From: Geodermatophilus pulveris
GTDB taxonomy: Bacteria > Actinomycetota > Actinomycetes > Mycobacteriales > Geodermatophilaceae
Reading direction: 5' to 3'
Assembly: GCF_900188375.1 (NCBI RefSeq)
Contig: NZ_FZOO01000004.1
Location: 124,001 to 188,000 of the forward strand
DNA: 64,000 nucleotides
Position 1 is the stretch's first letter. Every line of letters begins with the position of its first letter. Positions 44,269 through 53,917 of the stretch are shown one piece after another. The translations under genes were made by a program, and so were the position numbers. The notes under the pieces were generated by a model. That model had not been told where the DNA came from, did not search any database, and was given only the letters and a program-made list of their open reading frames with translations.

Positions 44269-46200
44269 CTACAGGCGGACCGGGTAGACGGTCTCGGGGA
44301 CCTCGGGCCGGATGCGCTGCTCGACGAAGACGCCGTGCCAGACCATGAAGACCAGCAGCGTCCACAGCTTGCGCGAGAGGTCCACCGGCGAGCCGGCCCG
44401 GTGGTTGTCGCGGTGCTCGTCGAGCATCCACAGCACCTGCCGGCGGTCCAGCCACTCGTCGGTCTGGCTCTCCTCGACCACCTGCCGCGCCCAGTCGTGC
44501 AGGTCCTCGGCCAGCCAGTGGCGGGTGGGCACCGGGAAGCCGAGCTTGCGCCGGTTGAGCACGTGCGGCGGCACGATCTGCTCCAGCGCGCGGCGCAGCG
44601 CGTACTTCGTCGCCTGCTTCGTCACCCGCTGCCCGACCGGCAGCGTGCCGGCCACGGCGAACACCTCCGGGTCGAGGAAGGGCACCCGCAGCTCGAGGGA
44701 GTTGGCCATGGTCATCTTGTCGGCCTTGACCAGGATGTCCCCGCGCAGCCAGGTGAACAGGTCCACGTACTGCATGGCGGTCACGTCGTCGTAGCCGGCC
44801 GCGCGGGTGCGCTCGTAGAGCTCCCGGGTGACGGCGACGTGCGACAGGTCGGGGTCGCGCCGCTCGAGGAAGCCGAGCTCGTCGTCGCGGAAGAGGCGGG
44901 CGTTGCCGTAGTAGCGCTGCTCGAGCGGGATGGACCCGCGGCGCAGCAGGTCCTTGCCGCGCATGCCCTCGGGCAGCCGCGCGGACAGCGCGCCCAGCGC
45001 CCGGCGGACCCCGCCGGGCAGCCGGTCGAACGCGGCCAGCGACAGCGGCTCGCGGTAGATGTTGTAGCCGCCGAACAGCTCGTCGGCGCCCTCCCCGGAG
45101 AGCACCACCTTGACGTGCTCGCGCGCCTCGCGGGCCACGAAGTACAGCGGCACGAGCGCCGGGTCGGCCACCGGGTCGTCCAGGTACCAGACGACCAGGG
45201 GGATCGACCCGGCGAACTCCTCGGGGGTCACCACCTTGGTGACGTGCTCGACGCCGATGGCGGCCGCCGACTCCGCGGCGACGTCGATCTCGGAGAAGCC
45301 CTGCCGCTCGAAGCCGACCGTGAAGGTCATCAGGTCCGGGTTGTACCGCTTGGCCAGCGCCGCGATCGCGGTGGAGTCGATGCCGCCGGACAGGAACGAC
45401 CCGACGGTGACGTCGGCGCGCATGTGCACCCGCACCGAGTCGTCGAGCGCCGCCGCGATCCGGTCGTACAGGCCCTGCTGGTCCTCCGGCGCGACCGGCC
45501 GGACGGGGAAGGACGGGTGGAAGTAGCGGGAGGTGTGCAGCTCGCCGTCCACCACGGTGAAGCTGGTGCCGCTCTCGATCCGCCGGATGCCGCGGTGCAG
45601 CGTCGCCGGCTCGGGCACGTACTGCAGCGTCAGGTAGTGCTGCAGGGAGGCGGAGTCCACCCCGCCGGCGGCCTCGCTGCCGCCGAGCAGCTCCAGGACC
45701 GCCTTCTTCTCCGAGCTGACGACCAGCGCGCCGTCGGCCAGCCGGGCGGTGAACAGCGGCTTGATGCCGAACGGGTCCCGGGCGCCGAACGCCGTCCCCG
45801 TGCGGGTGTCCCAGATGACGAAGGCGAACATGCCGCGCAGCCGCCGGACGACGTCCTGGCCCCAGTAGTGGTAGCCGGCGACGATCGCCTCGGTGTCGCC
45901 CTCGGTGGCGAAGCGCGCGCCGAGGGCGGCGAGCTCCCGGCGCAGCTCGACGTAGTTGTAGATCTCGCCGTTGAAGACGATCCGGTAGCGGCCGTCGGCG
46001 TAGGGCATCGGCTGGTGGCTGTGCTCGATGTCGATGAACGCCAGCCGGTTGAAGCCGAAGGCGACCCGCGCGTCGCTCCAGACCTGGGTCTCGTCGGGCC
46101 CGCGGTGGCGCAGGCAGTGCAGGGCCTCGTGCACCTCCTTGACCCGGGTGTCGTCGACGCGGTCGACGTCGGTGGACAGGTACGCGAGAAGGCCGCACAT
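44269..46200 (-). CDS. asnB: Asparagine synthetase (glutamine-hydrolysing)
   Basis: 643 residues. Cys2 after the initiator Met is the glutaminase nucleophile (MCGLLAYL), with HRGPDE and FNGEIYN marking the class II glutaminase domain. The synthetase domain has the ATP PP-loop SFLSGGIDSTA and SGEGADELFGGYN. The enzyme makes asparagine from aspartate, glutamine and ATP; long actinobacterial AsnB proteins of this type may also amidate cell-wall or other acids, so the acceptor is not certain. GGAG precedes the ATG. It is separated from the IscA-type gene by a strong two-way hairpin. Confidence 0.95.
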   Translation of the reverse strand: MCGLLAYLSTDVDRVDDTRVKEVHEALHCLRHRGPDETQVWSDARVAFGFNRLAFIDIEHSHQPMPYADGRYRIVFNGEIYNYVELRRELAALGARFATEGDTEAIVAGYHYWGQDVVRRLRGMFAFVIWDTRTGTAFGARDPFGIKPLFTARLADGALVVSSEKKAVLELLGGSEAAGGVDSASLQHYLTLQYVPEPATLHRGIRRIESGTSFTVVDGELHTSRYFHPSFPVRPVAPEDQQGLYDRIAAALDDSVRVHMRADVTVGSFLSGGIDSTAIAALAKRYNPDLMTFTVGFERQGFSEIDVAAESAAAIGVEHVTKVVTPEEFAGSIPLVVWYLDDPVADPALVPLYFVAREAREHVKVVLSGEGADELFGGYNIYREPLSLAAFDRLPGGVRRALGALSARLPEGMRGKDLLRRGSIPLEQRYYGNARLFRDDELGFLERRDPDLSHVAVTRELYERTRAAGYDDVTAMQYVDLFTWLRGDILVKADKMTMANSLELRVPFLDPEVFAVAGTLPVGQRVTKQATKYALRRALEQIVPPHVLNRRKLGFPVPTRHWLAEDLHDWARQVVEESQTDEWLDRRQVLWMLDEHRDNHRAGSPVDLSRKLWTLLVFMVWHGVFVEQRIRPEVPETVYPVRL

Positions 46201-46255
46201 GGCGAGGGGTCTCCGGGGGGTCGATCGTGTGCCGGCGGTCGGTGCCGCGGCAGGG

Positions 46256-46624
46256 TCAGACGCGCTGGCCGGCGCGGGTGGTGCGGGTCGCGTGGCGCTC
46301 GGCGACGAAGGACAGGATCGGGACGGTTCCGGCCACCAGGGTGAGAACCGTGCCGCGCAACGTCCAGGAGGCGCGCAGGGCGAGGTCGCACGCAGTCAGG
46401 AAGAACACGAAGTACAGCCAGCCGTGCAGGGTCCCCAGGACCGACGCCGGGCCCTCCACCCCCGCGAGGTACTTCACCGGGACGGCGACGAGCACCAGGG
46501 CCACGAGCAGGACGCCGACCACCCAGGCCATCACCCGGTAGCGGGTCAGCGCCGCGGGGACGTCGCGCCCCACCCGGCGGGCCAGCGCGCGGGGCAGCCG
46601 GGACGCCGCCGCCGGTTCAGCCAC
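46256..46624 (-). CDS. DUF3817 family membrane protein
   Basis: 122 residues with three membrane helices (about 29-51, 63-81 and 85-106). PVKYLAG, LHGWLYFVFFLTACDLALRA and PILSFVAERHATR are the DUF3817 signature. It overlaps the upstream membrane-protein gene by 8 nt, so the two are coupled, and it runs in the same direction as asnB. Function unknown, though related genes sit beside cytochrome-oxidase genes in actinobacteria. Confidence 0.88.
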   Translation of the reverse strand: MAEPAAASRLPRALARRVGRDVPAALTRYRVMAWVVGVLLVALVLVAVPVKYLAGVEGPASVLGTLHGWLYFVFFLTACDLALRASWTLRGTVLTLVAGTVPILSFVAERHATRTTRAGQRV

Positions 46625-46979
46625 GGTCGGCGCGCTGGCGCAGCGCGCGCTCGTTGAGCTCGGCGAGGTAGGCGTTGTAGGCGGCCAGCTCCGGGTCGCC
46701 GGAGGTGTCGATGCGCGGCTTCTGGTAGAGGACGACGGCGTTGCCCGGCTCGTCCTCGTCGGGGTCCCGGTGGACCTCCTCGCGGCACATGCGCACGTAG
46801 AACCACAGGCCCATGAAGCCGTAGAGCGGCCACTGCAGCGCGTAGCTCCAGTTGACCGCGCCGCCGCCGGCCTCGGCCTTGGTGAGCTGCCAGTGGCCCA
46901 GGTAGAAGGTGGCCACGAACAGGGCGGCCACCACCAGGTGCGCGAGCACCCACCGGGGGGTCAGCAGCCGGGACAGCAC
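46617..46979 (-). CDS. Two-helix membrane protein of the cytochrome-oxidase neighbourhood
   Basis: 120 residues. Two membrane helices (about 9-31 and 46-66) with the conserved-looking HWQL and YGFMGLWFYVRMCREEVHRD, then a soluble tail (PELAAYNAYLAELNERALRQ). The first-helix FYLGHWQ recalls SURF1-type assembly proteins, but the protein is far too short, so this is only a hint. It starts with GTG; TACATT lies 6 nt upstream. Divergent from ctaC. Family not recognised with certainty. Confidence 0.75.
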   Translation of the reverse strand: MLSRLLTPRWVLAHLVVAALFVATFYLGHWQLTKAEAGGGAVNWSYALQWPLYGFMGLWFYVRMCREEVHRDPDEDEPGNAVVLYQKPRIDTSGDPELAAYNAYLAELNERALRQRADRG

Positions 46980-46985
46980 GCCCCC

Positions 46986-46991
46986 AATGTA
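46986..46991 (-). promoter_or_regulatory. -10 element, leaderless start of membrane-protein gene
   Basis: TACATT ends 6 nt before the GTG at 46979. Confidence 0.55.
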
Positions 46992-47121
46992 ACCGCCGGG
47001 GGGCCGGTCCCAGGCACGCCCGTGAGCGAGGCCACGGCGCCGGTGAGGCCGCCGTCCGGCGCCCGGGCGCCCGACCCGCCGCCGCCGGATCTCCGGTGGC
47101 CGGCCGCCGTGCGGGGTCGGA

Positions 47122-47127
47122 TACCCT
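47122..47127 (+). promoter_or_regulatory. Possible -10 element of ctaC
   Basis: TACCCT would start the ctaC transcript near 47134, leaving a leader of about 100 nt before the GTG at 47234. No clear -35. Confidence 0.35.
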
Positions 47128-47233
47128 CGCCGCAGACTGTGGTCGGCACAGGCGCCAGTTCGCCGGGTATCGGGCCGGGGGCCCCCTGGGGAGACCGTCC
47201 GGTGCTCCGGACGAGACGAGGAGGCAGCGAGCA

Positions 47234-48103
47234 GTGGCTCGAGGCAGCAGGCTCGCGCGGGTGGCCGCGCTCGGTCTCCTGGGGGTGCCGGCCCTCGCCG
47301 GCTGCACCCCGAACAACGAGTTCTGGCGCTGGGGCTGGCCCGACGGGGTGACCGACGAGGCCTACGAGATGCGCACCCTGTGGATCTGGTCGGTCATCGC
47401 GGCGCTGATCGTGGGCTTCGCGGTGTGGGGCCTCATCGGCTGGTCGGTCGTCCGGCACCGCAAGCGCGGCGACGAGCTGCCCAAGCAGACGGCGTACAAC
47501 CTGCCGCTGGAGATCGTCTACACGATCATCCCGTTCCTCATCATCGCCGGGCTGTTCTTCTTCACCGTCGTCGTGCAGAACCGGGTGCAGGAGCGCAGCG
47601 CCGAACCCGACGTGACCATCGCGGTCAACGCCTTCAAGTGGAACTGGCAGTTCGTCTACCCGGAGACCACCGGGGACGACGGCGAGCCGGTCAACACCGT
47701 GGGCACCAGCGACGAGGTCCCGATCCTGGTGGTGCCCACCGACCAGGACATTCGCTTCGAGCTGGCCTCCGCCGACGTCATCCACTCGTTCTGGGTGCCG
47801 GAGTTCCTGTTCAAGCTGGACATCATCCCGGGCAACGAGAACGGCCGGGACAACGTCTTCGAGGTGACCGTCCGCGAGGAGGGCGCCTTCGTGGGCCGCT
47901 GCGCCGAGCTGTGCGGCACGTACCACGCCTACATGAACTTCGAGGTGCGCGCGGTCTCCGCAGCCGACTACGACGCCTACCTGGCCGCGCGCCAGTCGGG
48001 CCTGGGCAACTTCGACGCGCTGGAGAGCATCGGCCAGCCGGGGGCGGCGACCAGCACCACGCCGTTCGACCTCATCGACGACGCGCAGCGCGCGGACGGC
48101 TGA
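47234..48103 (+). CDS. ctaC: Cytochrome c oxidase subunit II (aa3-type)
   Basis: 289 residues. A lipoprotein-type signal ends in LAGC, then two membrane helices (about 48-72 and 93-115) anchor the CuA domain. CuA ligands are intact: His in ADVIHSFWVPE and CAELCGTYHAYM (Cys-x3-Cys-x3-His-x2-Met). It accepts electrons, in actinobacteria from the diheme QcrC, for the oxygen-reducing site in CtaD, which is not in the window. AGGAGG lies 9 nt before the GTG. Followed by ctaF after 45 nt. Confidence 0.97.
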   Translation: MARGSRLARVAALGLLGVPALAGCTPNNEFWRWGWPDGVTDEAYEMRTLWIWSVIAALIVGFAVWGLIGWSVVRHRKRGDELPKQTAYNLPLEIVYTIIPFLIIAGLFFFTVVVQNRVQERSAEPDVTIAVNAFKWNWQFVYPETTGDDGEPVNTVGTSDEVPILVVPTDQDIRFELASADVIHSFWVPEFLFKLDIIPGNENGRDNVFEVTVREEGAFVGRCAELCGTYHAYMNFEVRAVSAADYDAYLAARQSGLGNFDALESIGQPGAATSTTPFDLIDDAQRADG

Positions 48104-48148
48104 CGTGACCGGTACCCGGGCACCGCACACCACGCAGGAGGGACGGCC

Positions 48149-48550
48149 GTGAAGGTCGAAGCGCTCATCTTCAACGCCCTCGGTGTCTTCTGCATCGTCG
48201 TGGCCGCCGTCTACGGGGTCTGGTCCCGGGAGCCGATCGGCACGACGGCCCTGGTCCTCTCCGGTGGGCTGACTTTCCTCGTCGGCGGCTTCTTCTGGTT
48301 CGTCTCCCGGCGCATCGACGCCCGCCCGGAGGACCGCAAGGACGCCGACATCGCCGACGGCGCCGGCGAGCTCGGCTTCTTCAGCCCGGGTAGCTACTGG
48401 CCGCTGGGCATCGCGCTGTCGGCCGGCCTGATGGGCCTCGCGCTGGCGTTCTTCTACGCCTGGCTGATCGTCCTGGCCGGCGTGGCCATCCTGGTCACCG
48501 TCGGCGGCCTGCTGTTCGAGTACTACGTCGGGCAGAACGCGCAGGGCTGA
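48149..48550 (+). CDS. ctaF: Cytochrome c oxidase subunit IV (actinobacterial CtaF)
   Basis: 133 residues with four membrane helices. The start MKVEALIFNALGVFCIVVAA and the SYWPLGIALSAGLMGLALAF segment match the actinobacterial oxidase subunit IV (Rv2199c in M. tuberculosis, from memory), a small subunit of the bc1-aa3 supercomplex. AGGAGGGA precedes the GTG. It is the second gene of a ctaC-ctaF operon and is followed by a strong 18-bp hairpin. Confidence 0.93.
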   Translation: MKVEALIFNALGVFCIVVAAVYGVWSREPIGTTALVLSGGLTFLVGGFFWFVSRRIDARPEDRKDADIADGAGELGFFSPGSYWPLGIALSAGLMGLALAFFYAWLIVLAGVAILVTVGGLLFEYYVGQNAQG

Positions 48551-48567
48551 CCCGCACCCGCCCGGTC

Positions 48568-48605
48568 CGAGGGCCCCTCCCCGCCACGGCGGGGAGGGGC
48601 CCTCG
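48568..48605 (+). terminator. ctaC-ctaF terminator hairpin
   Basis: Arms 48568-48585 and 48588-48605 pair perfectly over 18 bp, 17 nt after the ctaF stop. No T-run. Confidence 0.8.
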
Positions 48606-49040
48606 TCGTCCGTGGCCCGTCCGTGCCCCCTGGCGCCCGCAGGCCGCCGCGCCGCCCGACGGCGGGTGAACCGGGGTCGGGGGGCGCGGGCGCCCGCCGT
48701 GCGGCGCCGCTGGGCGGGTCGCGCGCCCCCCGACCCGGGGCGCCCGGCCCTCCGTCGGCGGCTCCACCCCCCGCGCCGGGGCCCTCGTCCCCGGTCGGAG
48801 GCGCCCAGCGGGGCGCTGGGGGCCTCGGCCACCCTGTGTCCGCGAGCCGTCAGCTCCGGTGGTGGGGGAGCGGTGTGCGCGGCCCCTCAGCGGTGCCCCG
48901 GTGCCCCCGCCGGCGGACCGCCCGCTCGTGGGTCCCGGGGCCCCCACGGCCGGCGGTCACGGCCGGCCACGGGGGCGGTGGAGGAACCCGTCCCGGTGGC
49001 CCCCGCCACCCCGGGCACGGTCCCCGCCCCGGAACGCACA
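48606..49040. other. 435-bp gene-free GC-rich spacer with large inverted repeats
   Basis: The longest stretch without a gene. The open frames here have low-complexity Arg/Pro/Gly/Ala products and no ribosome sites. It holds a composite inverted repeat: 48674-48688 pairs with 48722-48736 over 15 bp, CCCGCC (48693-48698) with GGCGGG (48713-48718), around a 10-bp palindrome at 48701-48710. The rest shows no structure I can support. Confidence 0.6.
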
Positions 49041-49073
49041 GAGGGCCCCGACGGGGTGTCCGTCGGGGCCCTC
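49041..49073 (-). terminator. qcrB terminator hairpin
   Basis: Arms 49041-49053 and 49061-49073 pair perfectly over 13 bp, 17 nt beyond the qcrB stop on the reverse strand. Confidence 0.75.
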
Positions 49074-49089
49074 TTCCGTGCGGGTCCTG

Positions 49090-50751
49090 CTAGTCGCGCG
49101 GCTCCTGCGGCCGGCCGCCGTCGGACGGGCGCCCGGAGGTGGTCAGCTCGCGGGACTCGGCGGCCGAGAGGCCGTGCTCGTCGCGACGCTGCTCGAGCTC
49201 GACCCGCGCCGGCTCCTCGATCGGCGAGAAGAACCCGCGGATGGCGCGGCGGGCGCCGCCCACCTGGTTCATCCGCTTGGGCACCGGAGCCCCGCCGTAG
49301 GCCAGCTGGCCGTGGCCGTGCTCGTCGACCGGGCCGAGCGGCTGGTGCACCTCGATGAACTCGCCGTGCGGGAGCCGCCGGATGACACCGGTCTCCAGGC
49401 CGTGCTCGAGGACCTCCCGGTCGTGCTTCTGCAGGCCCAGGCAGATCCGGTAGGTGAGCAGGTAGACGATCGGCGGGACGATGACCAGGCCGATCCGGCC
49501 GGCCCAGGTCATCGCGTTGAGGCTGATGTCGAACTTCTCGGCGATGACGTCGTTCCCGCCGGAGAACATCAGGACGATGTAGAAGGCGAGGGCCATCATG
49601 CCCAGCGAGGTGCGCACCGGCACGTCGCGGGGACGCTGCAGCAGGTGGTGCGACGCCTCGTCGCGGGTCAGCTTCCGCTCGATGACGGGGTAGGCCGCCA
49701 GGAGCGTGAAGATGATGCCCGGCAGCACGACCGTGGGCCAGAACAGCGCCGGGATCGTGTAGTTGCCCGGGAGGTTGATGTCCCAGGCCGGGAAGAGCCG
49801 GGTCGAGCCGTCGAGGAACATGACGTACCAGTCCGGCTGCGACGCCGCGGACACCTGCGCCGGGTTGTACGGGCCCCAGAGCCACACCGGGTTGATCTGC
49901 ACCAGACCACCGAGCGCGGCGCAGACGCCGAACACGATGAAGAACAGCCCGCCGGCCTTGACGGCGAACGCCGGGAAGAGCCGGTTGCCGACCACGTTGT
50001 GCTCGGTCCGCCCCGGGCCGGGGAACTGGGTGTGCTTCTGCTTGACCAGCATCAGCAGGTGCACCGCGATCAGGCCCAGCAGGATGGCCGGGACGATCAG
50101 CACGTGCACGATGTACATCCGGCCGAGGATCTCCTCGCCGACGTAGTCGCCGTCGAACACCGCCCAGTGCACCCAGGTCCCGACGACCGGGATCGACAGG
50201 ATGATCGCGCTGACGATGCGCAGCCCGGTGCCGGACAGCAGGTCGTCGGGCAGCGAGTAGCCGGTGAAGCCCATCGCGAAGGACAGCACCAGCAGGGCGA
50301 CGCCGATCAGCCAGTTGGTCTCCCGCGGCCGGCGGAAGGCGCCGGTGAAGAAGATGCGCAGCAGGTGGACGACGATGGCGGCCACGAACAGCAGCGCGGC
50401 CCAGTGGTGCAGCTGACGGATGAACAGGCCGCCGCGGACGTCGAAGGAGAGCTTGAGCGTCGACTCGTAGGCGGCGGTCATCTCCAGGCCGCGCATCGGC
50501 GCGTACGTGCCCTCGTAGACGACCTCGGTCATCGCCGCGTCGTAGTAGAAGGTCAGGTAGGTGCCCGACAGCAGCAGGATGACGAACGAGTAGAGCGCGA
50601 TCTCACCGAGCAGGAACGACCAGTGGTCGGGGAAGACCTTGTTCAGGGTGCGGCGGAGCGGGCCGGCGACGATGAGGCGGTCGTCGATCTCCAGAGCCGC
50701 CTTGCCCAGGGGCGTGGTCGGGACACCCGGCGCTGTGGCGGTACGAGCCAT
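49090..50751 (-). CDS. qcrB: Cytochrome bc1 complex cytochrome b subunit
   Basis: 553 residues. About nine membrane helices, heme-ligand histidines in [20 protein letters not shown] and the Qo-site PDW motif (SQPDWYVMF) are present; the family Qo motif PEWY appears here as PDWY, the actinobacterial form. A soluble acidic C-terminal tail of about 140 residues is typical of actinobacterial QcrB. It oxidises menaquinol and passes electrons to QcrA and QcrC. Its ATG overlaps the qcrA stop by one base. Last gene of the ctaE-qcrC-qcrA-qcrB operon. Confidence 0.97.
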   Translation of the reverse strand: MARTATAPGVPTTPLGKAALEIDDRLIVAGPLRRTLNKVFPDHWSFLLGEIALYSFVILLLSGTYLTFYYDAAMTEVVYEGTYAPMRGLEMTAAYESTLKLSFDVRGGLFIRQLHHWAALLFVAAIVVHLLRIFFTGAFRRPRETNWLIGVALLVLSFAMGFTGYSLPDDLLSGTGLRIVSAIILSIPVVGTWVHWAVFDGDYVGEEILGRMYIVHVLIVPAILLGLIAVHLLMLVKQKHTQFPGPGRTEHNVVGNRLFPAFAVKAGGLFFIVFGVCAALGGLVQINPVWLWGPYNPAQVSAASQPDWYVMFLDGSTRLFPAWDINLPGNYTIPALFWPTVVLPGIIFTLLAAYPVIERKLTRDEASHHLLQRPRDVPVRTSLGMMALAFYIVLMFSGGNDVIAEKFDISLNAMTWAGRIGLVIVPPIVYLLTYRICLGLQKHDREVLEHGLETGVIRRLPHGEFIEVHQPLGPVDEHGHGQLAYGGAPVPKRMNQVGGARRAIRGFFSPIEEPARVELEQRRDEHGLSAAESRELTTSGRPSDGGRPQEPRD

Positions 50752-51863
50752 CAGATGCGCTCCCGGTTCCAGTAGGTGGGGCCAACAGCTTCAATGTAGT
50801 CACTACGCGCAACGAAGAAGCCCTCGTCGTCGACCGTGATCGGCAACTGGGGCAGCGGGCGGGTCGCCGGGCCGAAGACCGGCTTGGCGCCCTGCGTCAC
50901 GTCGAACTGCGACTGGTGGCACGGGCACAGGATGCGGCTGGTCTCCTGCTCGTACAGCGACACCGGGCAGCCGGCGTGCGTGCAGATCTTGGAGTAGGCC
51001 ACGTAGTCGCCGTAGCCGAAGTCGTCCTGGCCCTCGCGGGGCCGCTCCAGCGACACCTGCTCGGGGCGCAGCCGGATCAGCATCGTGGCCGCGTCGGACT
51101 CCAGGTTGCCCCCGGGGACGGCCGGGAAGACCGTCTCCAGCGACCCCGGCTGCTGGTCGCCGGGGCGGATCGGGCTGCCGTCGCCGCGGAGCAGCCGCAT
51201 GCCCTCGGTCCAGCTGGTGGTGCCCAGCGGGTTGCCCACGTTCGGGTTGCGGATCAGGCCGCCCAGCGGCATGAGCAGCATCAGGCCGACGCCGCCACCC
51301 ATGAACACGAGCGAGCGGGTGATGAGCTTGCGGCGGGCCAGGCCGTAGGTGTTCAGGCCGCCCATGAGCGAGGCGCCGGTGGTGACCCGGTCGAAGTGCG
51401 ACCCGTCGTGCTTGTCCTGCACCGCGGTCTCGTGGGGGAGGAGCTTCTTGGTGAACAGCACCATCCCGACCCCGACCAGGGTGAGCGCCAGCCCGCCCAG
51501 CCCGCCGATCAGCGGGGTGAACAGCGCACTCCACCCGCCCTCGGTGATGTCCCACTGCCAGTCGGGCAGGAACCACCCGGAGCCGGCGTAGACGACGAAG
51601 GCCGCGAACGCCGACAGGCCGGCGAGGGCGAAGGTCATCGCGACCTGCCGGACGGCGGCCTTCTCCACCCGGGAGCCGGGCTCCGGGGCCGGGTCGACGT
51701 GCAGCACCTGCACGCCGTCGTAGCGGGCGCCGAGGAGGTCCAGCTCCTCGCGCGTCATGGTGGCCAGGCGCTCGGGGGTGTACTCCTCGTCCGGCCCGCC
51801 GTGCAGCGGGCCGGGCGTCTCCGAGCCGCCGGTCGACCCGGGGGTCGTGTGCGGCGCGCTCAC
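50751..51863 (-). CDS. qcrA: Cytochrome bc1 complex Rieske iron-sulfur subunit
   Basis: 370 residues. Three membrane helices (about 75-95, 112-137 and 177-195), the actinobacterial number. The Rieske cluster box is [14 protein letters not shown] and CPCHQSQFD, with all two-Cys two-His ligands and the disulfide pair. The GTG at 51863 overlaps the qcrC stop by 4 nt; a longer upstream frame is not real. It takes one electron from menaquinol at the Qo site of QcrB. Confidence 0.96.
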   Translation of the reverse strand: MSAPHTTPGSTGGSETPGPLHGGPDEEYTPERLATMTREELDLLGARYDGVQVLHVDPAPEPGSRVEKAAVRQVAMTFALAGLSAFAAFVVYAGSGWFLPDWQWDITEGGWSALFTPLIGGLGGLALTLVGVGMVLFTKKLLPHETAVQDKHDGSHFDRVTTGASLMGGLNTYGLARRKLITRSLVFMGGGVGLMLLMPLGGLIRNPNVGNPLGTTSWTEGMRLLRGDGSPIRPGDQQPGSLETVFPAVPGGNLESDAATMLIRLRPEQVSLERPREGQDDFGYGDYVAYSKICTHAGCPVSLYEQETSRILCPCHQSQFDVTQGAKPVFGPATRPLPQLPITVDDEGFFVARSDYIEAVGPTYWNRERI

Positions 51864-52747
51864 GCCTTGCTCCCCATCCAGAAGATGCCGAACAGCAGCG
51901 CGGCCACGCCGACGACCCAGATGACGACGCCCTCGGCGACCGGGCCGATGCGACCGATGCCCGCACCGCCCGGGTCGGCCTGCTCCTTCACGGTCTGGAT
52001 GTAGTTGATGATGGAGCGCTTCTCCTCGGGGGTCAGCTGGTTGTCCCCGAAGATCGGCATGTTCTCCGGACCGCTGAGCATCGCGCTGTAGATCTCCAGG
52101 TCGTTGGCGTCCTCGAGGCTGGGCGCCCGCTTCCCGGAGGACAGCGCGCCGCCCTCGCCGACGAAGTTGTGGCACTGCGCGCAGTTGAGCCGGAACAGCT
52201 CACCGCCCTCGGCCAGGTCGCCGTCGCGCAGGTCGCCCGAGGGGAGGGTGGGCCCGCCGCCGTTGGCCTGGATGTAGGCCATCAGCTGGTCGATCTCCTC
52301 GTCGTTGAAGATCGCCGGCTTGTCGGGGGCCTGCGCCTCCTGGCGCACCAGCGGCATGCGGCCGGTGTGCACCTGGAAGTACACGGCGGCCTCGCCCGCG
52401 CCGATCAGGGACGGCCCGCGGGTCGGCACGCCCTCGAGGTTCTCGCCATGGCAGGTGATGCAGCTGCGCTCGTACAGCTCGCGGCCGGCGGCCTCGGCCG
52501 AGGACTCGCTCTGGATGGCCTCCTCGGTCGCGTGCGCCGGGGACAGCGCCGAGTACAGCGTGCCGGTGAGCACGAGGGCCGCCATCAGGCCGGCCACGTT
52601 GGTGATCCGCCGACGCTGTCTCGACCGCCGCCGGGCACGGGCCGCGGCGGCGGGGGAGCCGTCGGCGGGACGGCGGGACCAGCGGCGCGGGCCGCGGGGG
52701 GCGCCCGCGTCGGAGGGGGCGACGGACTGCGGGTTCGGAGTGGACAC
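51860..52747 (-). CDS. qcrC: Cytochrome bc1 complex diheme cytochrome c subunit
   Basis: 295 residues. Two heme c sites, CITCH and CAQCH, make this the diheme cytochrome that replaces a soluble cytochrome c in actinobacteria and feeds CtaC directly. An N-terminal membrane anchor (about 49-70) follows an Arg-rich head, and a C-terminal anchor (about 272-292) follows the heme domains. GTG start. It is 7 nt downstream of ctaE and overlaps qcrA by 4 nt. Confidence 0.97.
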   Translation of the reverse strand: MSTPNPQSVAPSDAGAPRGPRRWSRRPADGSPAAAARARRRSRQRRRITNVAGLMAALVLTGTLYSALSPAHATEEAIQSESSAEAAGRELYERSCITCHGENLEGVPTRGPSLIGAGEAAVYFQVHTGRMPLVRQEAQAPDKPAIFNDEEIDQLMAYIQANGGGPTLPSGDLRDGDLAEGGELFRLNCAQCHNFVGEGGALSSGKRAPSLEDANDLEIYSAMLSGPENMPIFGDNQLTPEEKRSIINYIQTVKEQADPGGAGIGRIGPVAEGVVIWVVGVAALLFGIFWMGSKA

Positions 52748-52754
52748 CGTTTCC

Positions 52755-53381
52755 CTAGCGGATCAGGTAGATCGTGGCGAAGAGCCCGACCCACACGACG
52801 TCGACGAAGTGCCAGTAGTAGGAGACCACGATCGCCGAGGTCGCCTGCGCCGGCGTGAAGCGGCCCATGGTGGACCGGATGAGCAGGTACACGAAGGCGA
52901 CCAGGCCCCCGATGACGTGCAGCGCGTGGAAGCCGGTCGTCAGGTAGAAGACCGATCCGTAGGTGGAGCTGGAGATGCTGGTGCCGTGCTCGGTGACGAG
53001 CACGCGGTACTCGTTGGCCTGGGCGAGGACGAAGACCAGGCCCATCACGAAGGTGATGGTGAACCAGCGCCGCAGGCCGTACACGTTGCCGTTCTCCGCC
53101 GCGAACACCCCGAGCTGGCAGGTGACCGAGGAGGCCACCAGGATGATCGTGAAGAACGCCGCGTAGGGGAGGTTCAGCTCGGTCGGCTCCGGCGGCCACC
53201 CCTCGGTGGCCCGGGCGCGCGCCGTGAAGTACATGGCGAACAGGCCGGCGAAGAACATCAGCTCGCTGGAGAGCCAGATGATGGTGCCGACGCTCACCAG
53301 GTTCGGTCGGGTCAGCGAGTGCACCCGGGAGGTGTCGAAGGTGCCGCCCGCCAGGGGAGCCGTTGTCACGACGCCCATCAT
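52755..53381 (-). CDS. ctaE: Cytochrome c oxidase subunit III
   Basis: 208 residues, five membrane helices, typical of the shorter actinobacterial subunit [23 protein letters not shown], the [11 protein letters not shown] segment and [10 protein letters not shown] are family signatures. It supports proton pumping by the aa3 oxidase. First gene of the ctaE-qcrCAB operon, so oxidase and bc1 subunits are made together. Two adjacent ATG codons (53381 and 53378) and a GTG shortly after are all possible starts; I took the first. Confidence 0.95.
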   Translation of the reverse strand: MMGVVTTAPLAGGTFDTSRVHSLTRPNLVSVGTIIWLSSELMFFAGLFAMYFTARARATEGWPPEPTELNLPYAAFFTIILVASSVTCQLGVFAAENGNVYGLRRWFTITFVMGLVFVLAQANEYRVLVTEHGTSISSSTYGSVFYLTTGFHALHVIGGLVAFVYLLIRSTMGRFTPAQATSAIVVSYYWHFVDVVWVGLFATIYLIR

Positions 53382-53487
53382 GGCACCGGTTCTGCGGAGG
53401 CCACGACCGCGGGTCGGAGTCGGGGCGCGGCCGTGACCTCCCCGATACCGAGTCGGCGTCCTGACCGGTCGGTGGGCGCGCTGCCAC

Positions 53488-53493
53488 TACGCT
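53488..53493 (+). promoter_or_regulatory. -10 element, leaderless start of pseudo-receiver gene
   Basis: TACGCT ends 7 nt before the GTG at 53501. Confidence 0.6.
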
Positions 53494-53500
53494 CGCCGCC

Positions 53501-53917
53501 GTGAGCGACGCCGCCCCGGCCACCGTCCTGGTCTACAGCTCCCGGTCCGACGTGCGGACCGCGGTGCGCACCGCGGTGGGCCGCCGCCCGGCCGCCGACG
53601 TGGGCCCCCTGACCTGGGTCGAGTGCGCCACCGGGGACGAGGTCGTCCGCACGGTCGACGGCGGCGGCGTGGACCTGTGCATCCTCGACGGCGAGGCGCA
53701 GCCGACCGGCGGCCTGGCGCTGGCCCGCCAGATCACCGTCGAGGTCGCCGACCGCCCGGCGCTGTGCGTCCTCATCGCCCGCCAGCCCGACCGCTGGCTG
53801 GCGCACTGGTCGCGGGCCGACGCCACCCTGCCGTTCCCGGTCGACCCGCTGACCGCCCCCGCCGTCGTCGCCGACCTGCTGCGCGACCGGGTGGGGCGGC
53901 GCCCGGTCCGCCGGTGA
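53501..53917 (+). CDS. Receiver-like (pseudo-response-regulator) protein coupled to trpD
   Basis: 138 residues with the CheY-like pattern of strands and helices. The phospho-acceptor position looks kept (Asp63 in [12 protein letters not shown]), but the acidic pair of the first loop reads Ser-Ser ([11 protein letters not shown]) and the switch lysine before the last helix is missing (TLPFPVDPL). It is therefore a pseudo-receiver, unlikely to be phosphorylated in the usual way. There is no output domain. Its stop overlaps the trpD start by 4 nt (GTGA). The leaderless GTG follows TACGCT by 7 nt. Confidence 0.7.
   Translation: MSDAAPATVLVYSSRSDVRTAVRTAVGRRPAADVGPLTWVECATGDEVVRTVDGGGVDLCILDGEAQPTGGLALARQITVEVADRPALCVLIARQPDRWLAHWSRADATLPFPVDPLTAPAVVADLLRDRVGRRPVRR

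Noticed and set aside
48612-49358. Several open frames in the cta-qcr spacer
   Set aside because: Arg/Pro/Gly/Ala low-complexity products, no ribosome sites, and they run across terminators and into the antisense of qcrB.
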